From: Novosphingobium sp. Chol11
GTDB taxonomy: Bacteria; Pseudomonadota; Alphaproteobacteria; Sphingomonadales; Sphingomonadaceae
Direction: 5' to 3'
Assembly (NCBI RefSeq): GCF_900218065.1
Contig: NZ_OBMU01000003.1
Location: 88,524 to 152,523 of the forward strand
DNA length: 64,000 nt
Both the position numbers and the translations under genes were made by a program. How positions within the stretch are numbered: position 1 is the first letter of the stretch; the number at the start of each line of letters is the position of its first letter. The notes beneath the pieces were generated by a model that was given only the letters and a program-made list of their open reading frames with translations, was not told the DNA's origin and searched no databases. Shown here in pieces: positions 1-8,354 of the stretch.

Positions 1-191
1 AGGCAGACGCGAGACGAGGAGAGGATGGGCTGCCACAAGGCGCCTCATGGCCAACGCGAATAGGTCGGATTGCGATCCTCGCGAATGCGCGCCATGCGGA
101 TCAGCCGGGCAGCCTTAGCCACCCCCTCCGTTCGCGACGCAGCCAGTGATGCCTTCGTCGGGCGCTGGCGTAGAGAATGGGGAGGAACAGC
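1..191. other. left-edge region without a convincing gene
   Basis: No domain-bearing frame is visible here. A frame open from the left edge on the plus strand stops at 117-119 and could be the tail of an upstream gene, but its composition is uninformative. A 25-codon minus-strand frame (45..122, GTG start behind a purine-rich stretch) is too short to judge. The last 20 bases hold the Shine-Dalgarno of the first TonB receptor. Confidence 0.4.
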
Positions 192-2522
192 ATGTCTCGA
201 ATTTTCTGTTGCGCATTATTGAGCTGTGTCGCGCCGAGCGCCCTCATGACAGGTGTCGCCCGTGCGCAGGACAGTGCTCCAGCAGCGGGCAGGGCCGAGG
301 CTGGCCTGACCGACATCATCGTGACGGCGCGCAAACGCTCTGAAAATATCCAGAATGTTCCAACCGCCGTCACTGCAATGGATGCGAAGCTGATCGCGGA
401 TCTCCAGATCGAAAGCTTTCAGGATGTCGGCAAGACGGCACCGAACGTGGTTATCCAGAAGCAGGCCGGATCGCCGACCGCGCCCCAATTCAATATTCGC
501 GGCGTATCTTCGGGATCGATCAACTTTCAGATCGATTCCGGCGTCGCTCTCTATCTTGATGGTGTGTATCTAGGACGGCCGGGCAATTCCGCATTCGACC
601 TCGCAGATATCGAACGGATCGAAGTGCTGCGCGGACCGCAGGGCACTTTGTTTGGCCGTAACTCCACCGGCGGCGCAATCAGCTTCGTGACGGCAGGGCC
701 GACCGGCAAGTTCGGCGTAGTCGTTGACGGCACCATCGGAAATTACCAGCGGCGGCGGGGGCGAATTACCGTCAATACGCCGGAATGGAATGGCTTGTCC
801 GCCCGCGTTACCTATGTGCATGATGAAAATACAGGCTATGTGAAGAATAGCGGTCCGCGCAGAACCTATCTGTTTCCGGAACCTTTCGGGCCGCAAACCA
901 GCGCGGACAGTTTCGGCGCGAACAATAATGAGTCCGTTTTCGCGGCGGTACGCTATACCGGCATCGACAATCTGACGCTCGACTATCGGTTCGACTATGC
1001 CGATCTGGTGACGACGCTCGATGCGATGCAGTTGCTGAACGGTGGGGCGGCGTTTGGCGCGATCACCAATTTTCCCAATCAACCTGCTCTGGGCGGAACG
1101 GCGGTCGAAAGTTTGAAGCGGTTGGACCGCGTGCCGATCGACGGTTTGGCTGCCGCGAGCCAGAAGACCTGGGGACATAGTCTTACGGCGGTCTATGACT
1201 TAAACGATGCGCTCAGCGTCAAATATATCGGGGCTCTTCGCGGCTTCAAGGTGAACAGCACTTCCGATCTCGATGGCAACGCGCTTGTCGATCCTTATGG
1301 CGGGACGGGCGGTTATTTCCAGGCATTGGGCGCAGTACGTTATGCCAAGCAGCGGCAATGGTCCCACGAACTCCAGCTGCTGGGCCATATGGACCGGTTG
1401 GATTTCGTCGGCGGCCTGTTCTACTATCGCGAGAAAGCCTTCCTCAACAGCCCGGTAATCTTCGGCCTGGTGGCGCAACCCGGCCAGCCGATCCCGATCG
1501 TCAATCCGGACAGCTATCTGGCCGGCGGCGACCTGTTGCGAGTGCTCAACAAATCTTACGCCGCCTATGCCCATGTGGATTTCCGGTTGACCGACGAGCT
1601 GGAGCTGAGCGCGGGCACGCGCTATTCCAAGGATGATCGAACGGAGAACGACCTGCTGGCGGCTCCGCGTACCCCCACCGTGCCGCGCGGCAGCTTCCGG
1701 GCGAAGCAGGGACGCTTCGACTATGACGCCTCCATTCGTTACCGCTTCGCGCCCGATAGCAGCGTCTATGCCAAGTTCACCACCGGGTTCGTTTCAGGCG
1801 GCATCTTCCATGGCGCGGAATTCGAGCCCGAGACGATCAAATCCTATGAAGTCGGCCTTAAATCGGAATTCCTGAACCGGCGCGTCCGTGTCAACCTTGC
1901 GCTGTTCCAGGCGGATCGCAAGGCGCTTCAGGTTACCGGCTTCGATCCCAACCAGGGCGGCAACATCCTGCTCAACACTGGCACGGAGCGGGCGCGCGGT
2001 GTCGAGGTCGAAACCACCGTGGTGCCGGTGGATGGCCTCACCCTCAATGCCAATTACGGCTTCACCGATGTGGAGCCCAAGGCGGAATCGTCCAATCCCG
2101 CCGCGACGCCGGTGCGGTCCTACCAGCCCCGGCATACCGCCTATCTCGCGACGCAATATGAAGCGGCGGCCTTCCCGGACGGCACGACGCTGAGCTTCCG
2201 GGTGGATGGCCAATATGAGGGCAAGCATTACCGGCTTCAGTGCCCGATCGGCGCGTTGCAATCGCCAACGGAGGGCTGTCTGGGGAGCGGAGACGCTGCG
2301 CTTGATCGTGCGCTGGTTATTCCTTCGAGCTGGCAGATCGGCGCCCGCATGACCTTTGCCGATATCCCGCTTGGCAGTGTGAAGGGGCGGATTTCGCTGT
2401 GGGGCAAGAACCTCAACAATTCGGACAAGCCGGAATTCCTCTTTCCCGTATTCGATACCTGGACTGTCGGAACCTTCCAGGCGCCGCGCACCTATGGCGT
2501 CGATTTCGGTGTGGAGTTTTGA
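192..2522 (+). CDS. TonB-dependent outer-membrane receptor (first of three)
   Basis: Outer-membrane active-transport channel energised by TonB-ExbBD; the substrate cannot be read from sequence. The 776-residue product begins with a signal peptide (hydrophobic core ending near VARAQ), followed by the TonB-box-like segment DIIVTARKR, a plug domain with the usual VLRGPQGTLFGRNSTGG signature, and a long beta-barrel ending in the aromatic VEF expected for outer-membrane assembly. The ATG at 192 is preferred over an in-frame start at 177 because GGGGAGGA (179-186) sits just upstream of it. Length fits the sphingomonad catabolic receptor family. A SnoaL-like gene follows after 43 bases, so they may be co-transcribed and share a substrate. 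Confidence 0.93.
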   Translation: MSRIFCCALLSCVAPSALMTGVARAQDSAPAAGRAEAGLTDIIVTARKRSENIQNVPTAVTAMDAKLIADLQIESFQDVGKTAPNVVIQKQAGSPTAPQFNIRGVSSGSINFQIDSGVALYLDGVYLGRPGNSAFDLADIERIEVLRGPQGTLFGRNSTGGAISFVTAGPTGKFGVVVDGTIGNYQRRRGRITVNTPEWNGLSARVTYVHDENTGYVKNSGPRRTYLFPEPFGPQTSADSFGANNNESVFAAVRYTGIDNLTLDYRFDYADLVTTLDAMQLLNGGAAFGAITNFPNQPALGGTAVESLKRLDRVPIDGLAAASQKTWGHSLTAVYDLNDALSVKYIGALRGFKVNSTSDLDGNALVDPYGGTGGYFQALGAVRYAKQRQWSHELQLLGHMDRLDFVGGLFYYREKAFLNSPVIFGLVAQPGQPIPIVNPDSYLAGGDLLRVLNKSYAAYAHVDFRLTDELELSAGTRYSKDDRTENDLLAAPRTPTVPRGSFRAKQGRFDYDASIRYRFAPDSSVYAKFTTGFVSGGIFHGAEFEPETIKSYEVGLKSEFLNRRVRVNLALFQADRKALQVTGFDPNQGGNILLNTGTERARGVEVETTVVPVDGLTLNANYGFTDVEPKAESSNPAATPVRSYQPRHTAYLATQYEAAAFPDGTTLSFRVDGQYEGKHYRLQCPIGALQSPTEGCLGSGDAALDRALVIPSSWQIGARMTFADIPLGSVKGRISLWGKNLNNSDKPEFLFPVFDTWTVGTFQAPRTYGVDFGVEF

Positions 2523-2565
2523 TGGGACCGCGTTTCAACCTTATCGCAAATCTTGAGGATTGGTC

Positions 2566-3051
2566 ATGACGATACGGCTCGAAGACATAGAGCTCATCAA
2601 GCAGCTGAAACATAAATATTGCCGGTATCTGGACACGGCCGATGCGGAAGGCCTTGCCTCCGTCCTTACGGAAGACATCGTCGTCGATTATGTTGGCGCC
2701 AGTTATCACTTCCATGCCGAGGGCCGCGATGAGGTGGTGTCTCTGCTCCACGCGGCCTTCCATGAGGACTTCGTCGGTTGCCATACCGTGCATCAGCCCG
2801 AGATCAACGTGACGAGCGATGATCGGGCGGAGGGCCGCTGGACGCTTACCGACTATGCCATGGACTTCCGTACGGGCATGGAAACGAGCGGTGCCTGCCT
2901 CTATCGTGACGAATATCGCAAGGTCGATGGCCAATGGCAGATCGCCCGGTCCTCCTACCGCCGCCTGTATGAGCGGATGGAAAAGCCTGCGGTGGCGCCC
3001 AATTTCACGTCGCGCTATCTCGCTGAAAAGGCGGCCAATCCGGAAATCTGA
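2566..3051 (+). CDS. SnoaL-like / NTF2-fold protein
   Basis: A 161-residue cytoplasmic protein with the cone-shaped NTF2/SnoaL_4 pattern: N-terminal helices (IKQLKHKYCRYLDTAD), a DIVVDY strand, then TVHQPEINV and GRWTLTDY strands and a C-terminal SSYRR segment typical of the family. Members include polyketide cyclases, dehydratases and small ring-hydroxylating-like subunits, so the reaction is not predictable from fold alone. The ATG at 2566 is chosen over a TTG at 2560 because GAGG at 2555-2558 is correctly spaced for it. It lies immediately behind the TonB receptor, suggesting a role in processing the imported compound. Fold assignment is good; function is open. Confidence 0.8.
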   Translation: MTIRLEDIELIKQLKHKYCRYLDTADAEGLASVLTEDIVVDYVGASYHFHAEGRDEVVSLLHAAFHEDFVGCHTVHQPEINVTSDDRAEGRWTLTDYAMDFRTGMETSGACLYRDEYRKVDGQWQIARSSYRRLYERMEKPAVAPNFTSRYLAEKAANPEI

Positions 3052-3087
3052 TGGCGTGGGTGCTGATCGAGGGGTAAGCGGAGCGGC

Positions 3088-3504
3088 TCATGCATGTCCC
3101 ATCATGGCGGATTCGGACATGAATTGGGCTAATGCTTCTACGCAGTCTTCGCGGGCGTGCGCCGCGTCGCTTAGCAGCTGTTCAATCCTCCGCTCACCCG
3201 ATCGCGCGGGGGGCACATATGCAAGCGACCAGGTGACGAACCGGCGGCAGGGATATGCGCCCTCTGCGATGGTGCGGATATCTTCGTGCCGAAGGTCATC
3301 GAGGATGATCCGCTGCAATGTGCCCACCGAAGTTGCGGGGCCTTCAAGATATTGCGCGAAATGGCGGCCGGTGAACAGCAGTGCGCCCGTGACCTGGAGC
3401 TTGCGATTGCGAGGTATCGAGTCCCTGACGATATCCGCCACCAGCTCATCGGACTCGTCCTCGGCAAGCCTGCTCGTGCTGATGTAGAACCATCGGAAAA
3501 TCAT
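3088..3504 (-). CDS. BLUF-domain blue-light sensor protein
   Basis: Stand-alone 138-residue flavin photosensor. The diagnostic BLUF residues are visible: Tyr7 in FYIS (the photoactive Tyr), Asn33 in NRKLQVTG, Gln51 in FAQYLEGP (the flipping Gln), the IILDDLRH segment, and Trp92 in RRFVTWSL. At the position where AppA-type proteins carry Met two residues after the Trp, this protein has Leu94. There is no attached output domain, so signalling would go through a partner protein via the C-terminal helices. It is transcribed toward the SnoaL gene and divergently from the SIMPL-domain gene, sharing a roughly 165-base control region with it. Family assignment is strong; the downstream pathway is unknown. 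Confidence 0.88.
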   Translation of the reverse strand: MIFRWFYISTSRLAEDESDELVADIVRDSIPRNRKLQVTGALLFTGRHFAQYLEGPATSVGTLQRIILDDLRHEDIRTIAEGAYPCRRFVTWSLAYVPPARSGERRIEQLLSDAAHAREDCVEALAQFMSESAMMGHA

Positions 3505-3672
3505 TTAGCGAACTCCCGGATTGTCGATCGTCATTACAGGAGAAGCGGCTGCCCCGTCTCCAACTCACTAGGGTTAAGCAGAAAGTCCCAACCGTGGGCC
3601 CAGCCTTTCGCTCAGCTTCGCTTCATCTTTCGTGGGGCACGTTCGGCTTCACCGCAAAGTTGGGGAGAGATG

Positions 3673-4410
3673 ATGTCCGTTGCTAAATTGTCTTTGGCAT
3701 TGAGCCCGCTGATGCTCCTCCATGCCTGTGATCGAGAGCCGCGCGACCCGCGTGGCGTTGGTCATGATGAAACGCTGCTGTCCGTCAGCGCAACGGGACA
3801 GGGCGACACGCGTCCTGATCAGGCACAGTTCCAGGCCGGTATCAATAGCTGGGCGAAATCAGCCGCCGAAGCCACTGCCGCGAACCAACAGCTGATCGGA
3901 AAGATCGTGGACGCTCTTTCCGGTGCAGGGATAGCGGAGAAGGACATCCAGACACGGAGCCTGAGTGTACAACGGCTCGATTGGGGCGATCGCAAAGGCC
4001 AATATCAGGCTAGCAACATCATCAACGTAACCGTGCGGGACGTTGATCGGGCATCCGCCGCAGTGACAGCGGCTACCACGGCGGGTGCCAATGTCCTGAG
4101 CGGTCCCGATCTGCGCATGGCTGATCCGGAGAAGGCGGCGAACTCCGCATACACCGCAGCGTACAAGGCCGCGCATGCGCGCGCTGAGGCCTATGCCGAT
4201 GCGGCAGGAATGACTATCGCGCGCGTGCTGTCGATACGCGATGCAGGCGGCACCCAAGGGAACCGCTATCTGCCGGGTGCGGTGCCGGTAGCGCCCCCAC
4301 CGATCGCGGTTGAACAATCCGCCGCCAACGCTTCGAATGTGCCGTTGATGCCGGGGCAGACAACGAGCACAGTCGCCGTGCAGGTGGATTTCGCACTCAA
4401 GCCGAAATAA
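3673..4410 (+). CDS. SIMPL-domain (DUF541) lipoprotein
   Basis: A 245-residue exported protein. The N-terminus is hydrophobic with a lipobox LHA-Cys19 followed by Asp20, so it is probably lipidated; Asp at +2 is an inner-membrane retention signal in enterobacteria. The remainder is the SIMPL/DUF541 pattern: VSATGQGDTRPDQA at the start, an AxxxN...I...L...GI..KDIQT segment, and a C-terminal STVAVQVDFAL strand. The family comprises periplasmic proteins of poorly defined role, some linked to oxidative stress. The ATG at 3673 is chosen because GGAG at 3664-3667 is correctly spaced. The in-frame extension upstream overlaps the divergent BLUF gene and is rejected. It stands alone, divergent from the BLUF gene. 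Confidence 0.85.
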   Translation: MSVAKLSLALSPLMLLHACDREPRDPRGVGHDETLLSVSATGQGDTRPDQAQFQAGINSWAKSAAEATAANQQLIGKIVDALSGAGIAEKDIQTRSLSVQRLDWGDRKGQYQASNIINVTVRDVDRASAAVTAATTAGANVLSGPDLRMADPEKAANSAYTAAYKAAHARAEAYADAAGMTIARVLSIRDAGGTQGNRYLPGAVPVAPPPIAVEQSAANASNVPLMPGQTTSTVAVQVDFALKPK

Positions 4411-4573
4411 GCGCTCTACCCAACCGCGATCGAAGCGGGCGTTTGCAAGAACGCCGATCATGTTATTTGTACTTTGCGTAGCCGTGACTTTAGGAGGGGT
4501 GGCATGCTGGGCCTTCGCAACAGCAGGCCGGTCCACTAACGCCGAGCGTGACGAGAAAATTGGGAGAGAGTAG

Positions 4574-5362
4574 ATGAGCGGTCGATTGAGCGGCAAACGG
4601 GCCATGATCCTTGGCGTCGCTCCACAGAATGTCGGCGCCGCCATCGCGCGTACCTATATCGATCATGGTGCACAGGCCGTCATTGCCGGTCGCAGAACGG
4701 AACCGCTGCAACAGATTGCGGACGAGATCGGGGCGGAATGGGTTGCCTGCGACATCACCGACGAAGCCAGTCTCAACAAGGCGGTGGAGGATGCCGCCGA
4801 CAAGATGGGCGGGCTCGACATCGGCGTCAACAGCACTGGCTGGGGTTTGCTCAAGCCGTTTCTGGAAACAAGCCGTGACGAATTGGAGCGCATGGCCGCT
4901 GTCCAGTTCACCGGGCCGTTCCAGTTTTTCCAGGCGCTGGTGCGGAACATGCAGCATGGCGGGTCGATCATCCAAATCTCATCGGTGACGGCGACGATCA
5001 TGTTTGAGGATCATGCCGCCTATATGGGCACCAAGGCCGGTATCGATCACGTGATCCGCACGATTGCCAATGAATTTGGCGACAGGGGCATTCGCGCCAA
5101 CAGCATCGCGGCTGGCGGCGTCGCGGATGCACCCATGTCGGGCGGGGGAATGGCCATCCCGGCGATGCGCGAACTTTATATGCGAGAAATCCCCCTCCGG
5201 CGGCCGGGCATGTCTGCGGATGTCGCCAACGCCGCGCTATGGCTGGCGAGCGAAGAGTCGAGCTTTGTTACAGGCCAGGTGATCCATGTCAGTGGCGGCC
5301 AGACGCTGCGGCGTAATCCGTCCATTGCGGAAGTCTATGCCATTTTCGGGGCAGAGCAATGA
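4574..5362 (+). CDS. SDR-family oxidoreductase
   Basis: NAD(P)-dependent classical short-chain dehydrogenase of 262 residues. A glycine-rich cofactor loop runs from Gly14 to Gly21, an NSTG variant of the NNAG motif lies at 86-89, and the catalytic Ser137, Tyr150 and Lys154 are present, followed by the C-terminal VTGQVIHVSGG signature. The cofactor loop (GVAPQNVG) is atypical for the TGxxxGIG class and recalls enoyl-reductase-like SDRs, so substrate prediction is unsafe. The ATG at 4574 is preceded by GGGAGA. It is followed by a strong hairpin (5379-5410) and a convergent monooxygenase gene, so it is probably the last gene of its unit. Confidence 0.88.
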   Translation: MSGRLSGKRAMILGVAPQNVGAAIARTYIDHGAQAVIAGRRTEPLQQIADEIGAEWVACDITDEASLNKAVEDAADKMGGLDIGVNSTGWGLLKPFLETSRDELERMAAVQFTGPFQFFQALVRNMQHGGSIIQISSVTATIMFEDHAAYMGTKAGIDHVIRTIANEFGDRGIRANSIAAGGVADAPMSGGGMAIPAMRELYMREIPLRRPGMSADVANAALWLASEESSFVTGQVIHVSGGQTLRRNPSIAEVYAIFGAEQ

Positions 5363-5378
5363 ACCGATGATGGAGATT

Positions 5379-5410
5379 GGCTGACCTTCCGCAAGATGGA
5401 AGGTCAAGCC
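5379..5410. terminator. hairpin between convergent genes
   Basis: GACCTTCC (5383-5390) pairs perfectly with GGAAGGTC (5398-5405) around a 7-base loop, and the stem continues GGCT/AGCC past a one-base bulge. There is no T-run on either strand. Its position between the 3' ends of the SDR and the Baeyer-Villiger monooxygenase suggests a shared bidirectional terminator. The inner bases TTCCGCAAGATGGAA resemble the operator-like dyads found later in the window. Confidence 0.6.
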
Positions 5411-5520
5411 AGATTGAAGCGTCACTACAGCACTTTGCCACCCGGAGGCGGGCCGACTCGAACTTCCGGATTTCGATGCACGAAATCGGCACCAAAATCC
5501 GGATAGCTTGGTCGCTGTCT

Positions 5521-7311
5521 TTAGGCTTCCGAATTCCTGGAAACTTCCAGTCCTTCGAGATCGCCCCTTTCGCGCCATTTCTTCAGTTCTTCGAAATAGG
5601 CCAGGGTGCCCCCGGCATAGGGAGCGTTGCGGGCCATCTTGTGGTCGCCGAGCGATCCTTCGTTGTTGTAGAAGCCCGGGGTGCATTCGGAGGAGAACTT
5701 GCCGGTGCCCGTCAGATGCGACATCAGCACGCCAAGCCAGTGTTCCTGCGCCTGCTCGGTCGGTTCGAAGGCGCGGGCGTCCAGGTCGACCATGCGCTTG
5801 AGGGTGTAGGCGGTCTGTGTCGCGACATTATCGAGAATGGGAACGACGTTGACGCCGGTGCCGCCCTGGACCAGGCTGGACATCAACAGGTTGGGGAAGC
5901 CCTTCGTATACATGCCATGCAGGGTGGCGGCGCCGTCCTTCCACGCGTCGGTCAGCGACTGCCCGCCTTTGCCGTACAGTTCAAAGCCCAGGCGGCGGGT
6001 ATAGCCCGTCGAGACTTCGAAGCCCGATGCATAGACGAGGCAATCGACCGGATATTCGGTGCCGCCGACCACCACGCCGGTGGGGGTGATGCGCTCGACA
6101 CCCTTGCCGTCGGTATCGACCAGAGTGACGTTGGGACGGTTGAAGCTTTGCAGATATTCGTCATGGAAGCAGGGACGCTTGCACATGGTGTTGTACCAGG
6201 GCTTCAATGCCTCTGCCGTGGCGGGATCCTGCACGATCTGATCGATGCGGGCGCCAATGCCCTCCATGCGGGCGAAGTCGGCCAGTTCATACTGATCGTC
6301 ATCAGCCGCGCCGCCTTCGAAATTGACGCCGCCTGAAATCTGCGTCCAGCCATCGTTGATGAGGTCCTGCTCAACCGGCTGACCGGCGACCAGCGCCTCG
6401 AAATTCTCGATCCGCTCCTGCTGCCATCCTGGCTGGAGCGAAGCGGCCCATGCAGGATCGGTCGGCTGGTTGTTCCGCTCACCCACGCCGGACGGCGTGC
6501 GCTGGAAGACGTAGAGATGCTCCGCGTCGCGGGCGAGGTTGGGCACCGCCTGCACCGCGGTCGCGCCGGTGCCGATGATGCCGATGCGCTTGTCCTTCAG
6601 GCGATCCATCGGCGTGGTCGGGCTGCCACCGGTATAGGCATAGTCCCAGCGGCTGGTGTGGAAGCTGTGCCCCTTGAAGTTTTCGATCCCCGGGATGCCG
6701 GGCAGTTTGGCCTTGTGCATGATCCCGCCGGCGATGACGAGGAAGCGTGCCGCCAGCACGTCGTCATGGTTGGTGCGCACCAGCCAGCGGGCGCGTCCCT
6801 CATCCCAGCGGACTTCCGTTACCTGCGTCTGGAACAATGCGCGGTCGTAAAGGTCGAAATGGCGGCCGAGCTGCTGGCAATAGCCGAAGATTTCCGCCGC
6901 CTTGGCGTATTTTTCCGTCGGGATGTAGCCGGTTTCCTCAAGCAGCGGCAGGTAGATATAGCTTTCAATGTCGCAAGCCGCGCCCGGATAGCGGTTCCAA
7001 TACCAGGTGCCGCCGAAATCACCTGCCCGATCGATGATGCGGAAATCCTCGACGCCTTGCTGCCGCAGGCGCGCACCGGTGAGAAGCCCGCCGAAGCCGC
7101 CGCCGACGATTGCGACCTCTGTTTCTTCGACGATCGCCGGGCGCGTAAAGCCTGGTTCGACATAAGGGTCGGCGTCGAAGTCGCGGAAAACGGCGTTGGG
7201 ATCAAGATACTGGTTCGGACCATCGGCCCGCAGGCGCCTGTCGCGTTCGATGCGGTATTTTTCTCTTAGCGCTTCAGGAGATATCCGGACCGCTGTTTTA
7301 ACATCGCTCAT
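5521..7311 (-). CDS. Baeyer-Villiger-type flavin monooxygenase
   Basis: FAD- and NADPH-dependent monooxygenase (596 residues) that would insert oxygen next to a carbonyl to give an ester or lactone. Visible motifs are the FAD-binding GGGFGG at 70-75, [15 protein letters not shown] at 100-114, the Baeyer-Villiger fingerprint F-K-G-x-x-x-H-x-x-x-W-D at 212-223, and the NADPH loop GTGATA at 248-253. The N-terminal extension with [14 protein letters not shown] resembles that of the larger steroid or cyclic-ketone monooxygenases rather than small flavin monooxygenases. It is the last gene of the minus-strand aminotransferase/dioxygenase series, after two VOC genes and a strong intergenic hairpin. 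Family assignment is firm; the substrate is unknown. Confidence 0.92.
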   Translation of the reverse strand: MSDVKTAVRISPEALREKYRIERDRRLRADGPNQYLDPNAVFRDFDADPYVEPGFTRPAIVEETEVAIVGGGFGGLLTGARLRQQGVEDFRIIDRAGDFGGTWYWNRYPGAACDIESYIYLPLLEETGYIPTEKYAKAAEIFGYCQQLGRHFDLYDRALFQTQVTEVRWDEGRARWLVRTNHDDVLAARFLVIAGGIMHKAKLPGIPGIENFKGHSFHTSRWDYAYTGGSPTTPMDRLKDKRIGIIGTGATAVQAVPNLARDAEHLYVFQRTPSGVGERNNQPTDPAWAASLQPGWQQERIENFEALVAGQPVEQDLINDGWTQISGGVNFEGGAADDDQYELADFARMEGIGARIDQIVQDPATAEALKPWYNTMCKRPCFHDEYLQSFNRPNVTLVDTDGKGVERITPTGVVVGGTEYPVDCLVYASGFEVSTGYTRRLGFELYGKGGQSLTDAWKDGAATLHGMYTKGFPNLLMSSLVQGGTGVNVVPILDNVATQTAYTLKRMVDLDARAFEPTEQAQEHWLGVLMSHLTGTGKFSSECTPGFYNNEGSLGDHKMARNAPYAGGTLAYFEELKKWRERGDLEGLEVSRNSEA

Positions 7312-7395
7312 GAGCTAGCTCCAAAATCTTCAAATTCATCTCTGAATATCATCCCGCGATGCGCCACTTCAGTATAGACCATGCGAGAGGCAATC

Positions 7396-7430
7396 AGTCC
7401 CGACCGTCCTATTGAGAGGACGGCGGGACT
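7396..7430 (-). terminator. strong intergenic hairpin upstream of the monooxygenase
   Basis: The arms AGTCCCG-a-CCGTCCT and AGGACGG-CGGGACT form a 14-bp stem with a single bulge and a 6-base loop. It lies between the stop of the first VOC gene (7445) and the start of the monooxygenase (7311). No T-run follows, so it may be a processing or partial-termination site that tunes expression within the operon rather than a full terminator. Confidence 0.55.
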
Positions 7431-7444
7431 CGTCGCCCGTTCCT

Positions 7445-7852
7445 TCATTTGCCGTGGTCAGGCGACAATTGCATGACTTCGACTTTATGACCCTCGGGGT
7501 CGGCCACGATCGCATAGCGGAACTTATGCTCCTCGAGCGTCTCAGCCGCTCTGGCGATGCTGCCGCCCGCGGCCAGCGCTGCAGCCACGACGGCGTCCAC
7601 ATCGTCGACCATGAAGGCAATCGCTGCCTCTCCCGGCGTTGGCGTAGGCCTGTTCACATAATGCATCAAGGCGAGTTGCTGGTTGCTTTCTCCCCCTTCT
7701 GCTTTCAGGAAAATCTCTATGTGGGGCTCTTCGGTTTCGAGGCCGTCGAAGCGTCCCACTTCCTTCATTCCGAAAGCGTCGCTGTAGAAACGCACCAATG
7801 TCTCTGCATCGCCAACCATCAGTTTGAAATAATATAGGGAAATCTTGCTCAT
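7445..7852 (-). CDS. VOC (glyoxalase/bleomycin-resistance fold) protein A
   Basis: A 135-residue single-module vicinal-oxygen-chelate protein. The two beta-alpha-beta-beta-beta repeats are recognisable: SLYYFKLMVGDAETLVRFY...FGMKE opens the first, and IAFMVDDVDAVVAAALAAGG followed by DPEGHKVEVMQ closes the second with a Glu metal-ligand position. It would act as a dimer. It is clearly related to the adjacent VOC protein B (same opening SLYYxKLMVxDAE, same PEGHxxEVMQ end), so the pair arose by tandem duplication. Members include isomerases, lyases and dioxygenases. Operon membership suggests a step in the amine catabolic pathway. Confidence 0.85.
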   Translation of the reverse strand: MSKISLYYFKLMVGDAETLVRFYSDAFGMKEVGRFDGLETEEPHIEIFLKAEGGESNQQLALMHYVNRPTPTPGEAAIAFMVDDVDAVVAAALAAGGSIARAAETLEEHKFRYAIVADPEGHKVEVMQLSPDHGK

Positions 7853-7899
7853 CTGTTTTTCCTATCGTGATCAAATCACTGAAATATCGTCTACTTTTG

Positions 7900-8286
7900 T
7901 CAAAGGCCGAATTGCATGACCTCGATGGCGTGACCTTCAGGATCGGTAATCGTCGCCCAGCGGAAATTATATGCCTCCAGCGTTTCGGCCGGTAGGATTA
8001 TGCCGCCGCCTCTGGCTTGCGAAGCCGCCACGACTTCGTCCACATTTCCAACCGTGAAGGCGACCCTGACTTCGCCAGGCTGGGGCGTGGGCTTGTTGAA
8101 ATATTGCATCAGGCACAATTGTTCGGTCTCTCCTGCCGACAGATATATCTCCAGGTGAGGGCGTACATGTTCGGGTTCGTGAATACGCCGGATTTCCTTC
8201 ATTCCGAAGACCTCACGATAGAATGGCGCCAAAGCCTCCGCATCGTCGACCATCAACTTGACGTAATAAAGGGAAGTATTGCTCAT
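7900..8286 (-). CDS. VOC (glyoxalase/bleomycin-resistance fold) protein B
   Basis: A 128-residue paralogue of the neighbouring VOC protein A. It has the same layout: SLYYVKLMVDDAEALAPFYREVFGMKE at the N-terminus, PHLEIYL in the first module, VAFTVGNVDEVV and DPEGHAIEVMQ in the second. It lies 47 bases upstream of VOC A and 68 bases downstream of the TonB receptor gene, on the same strand. Two divergent copies kept side by side could form a heterodimer or act on two related intermediates. No further functional call is supported. Confidence 0.85.
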   Translation of the reverse strand: MSNTSLYYVKLMVDDAEALAPFYREVFGMKEIRRIHEPEHVRPHLEIYLSAGETEQLCLMQYFNKPTPQPGEVRVAFTVGNVDEVVAASQARGGGIILPAETLEAYNFRWATITDPEGHAIEVMQFGL

Positions 8287-8354
8287 CGATTTACCTCTTT
8301 GCGATCAAATTACCGGCTTTTGATATTCAATTTCTTGATGCCTCTGTGCTCGCC

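Noticed and set aside
45..122. 25-codon minus-strand frame at the left edge with a purine-rich leader
   Set aside because: Too short to judge and without similarity I recognise.
3286..3669. N-terminal extension of the SIMPL-domain protein
   Set aside because: It overlaps the divergent BLUF gene and would bury the lipoprotein signal; a well-placed ribosome-binding site supports the start at 3673.
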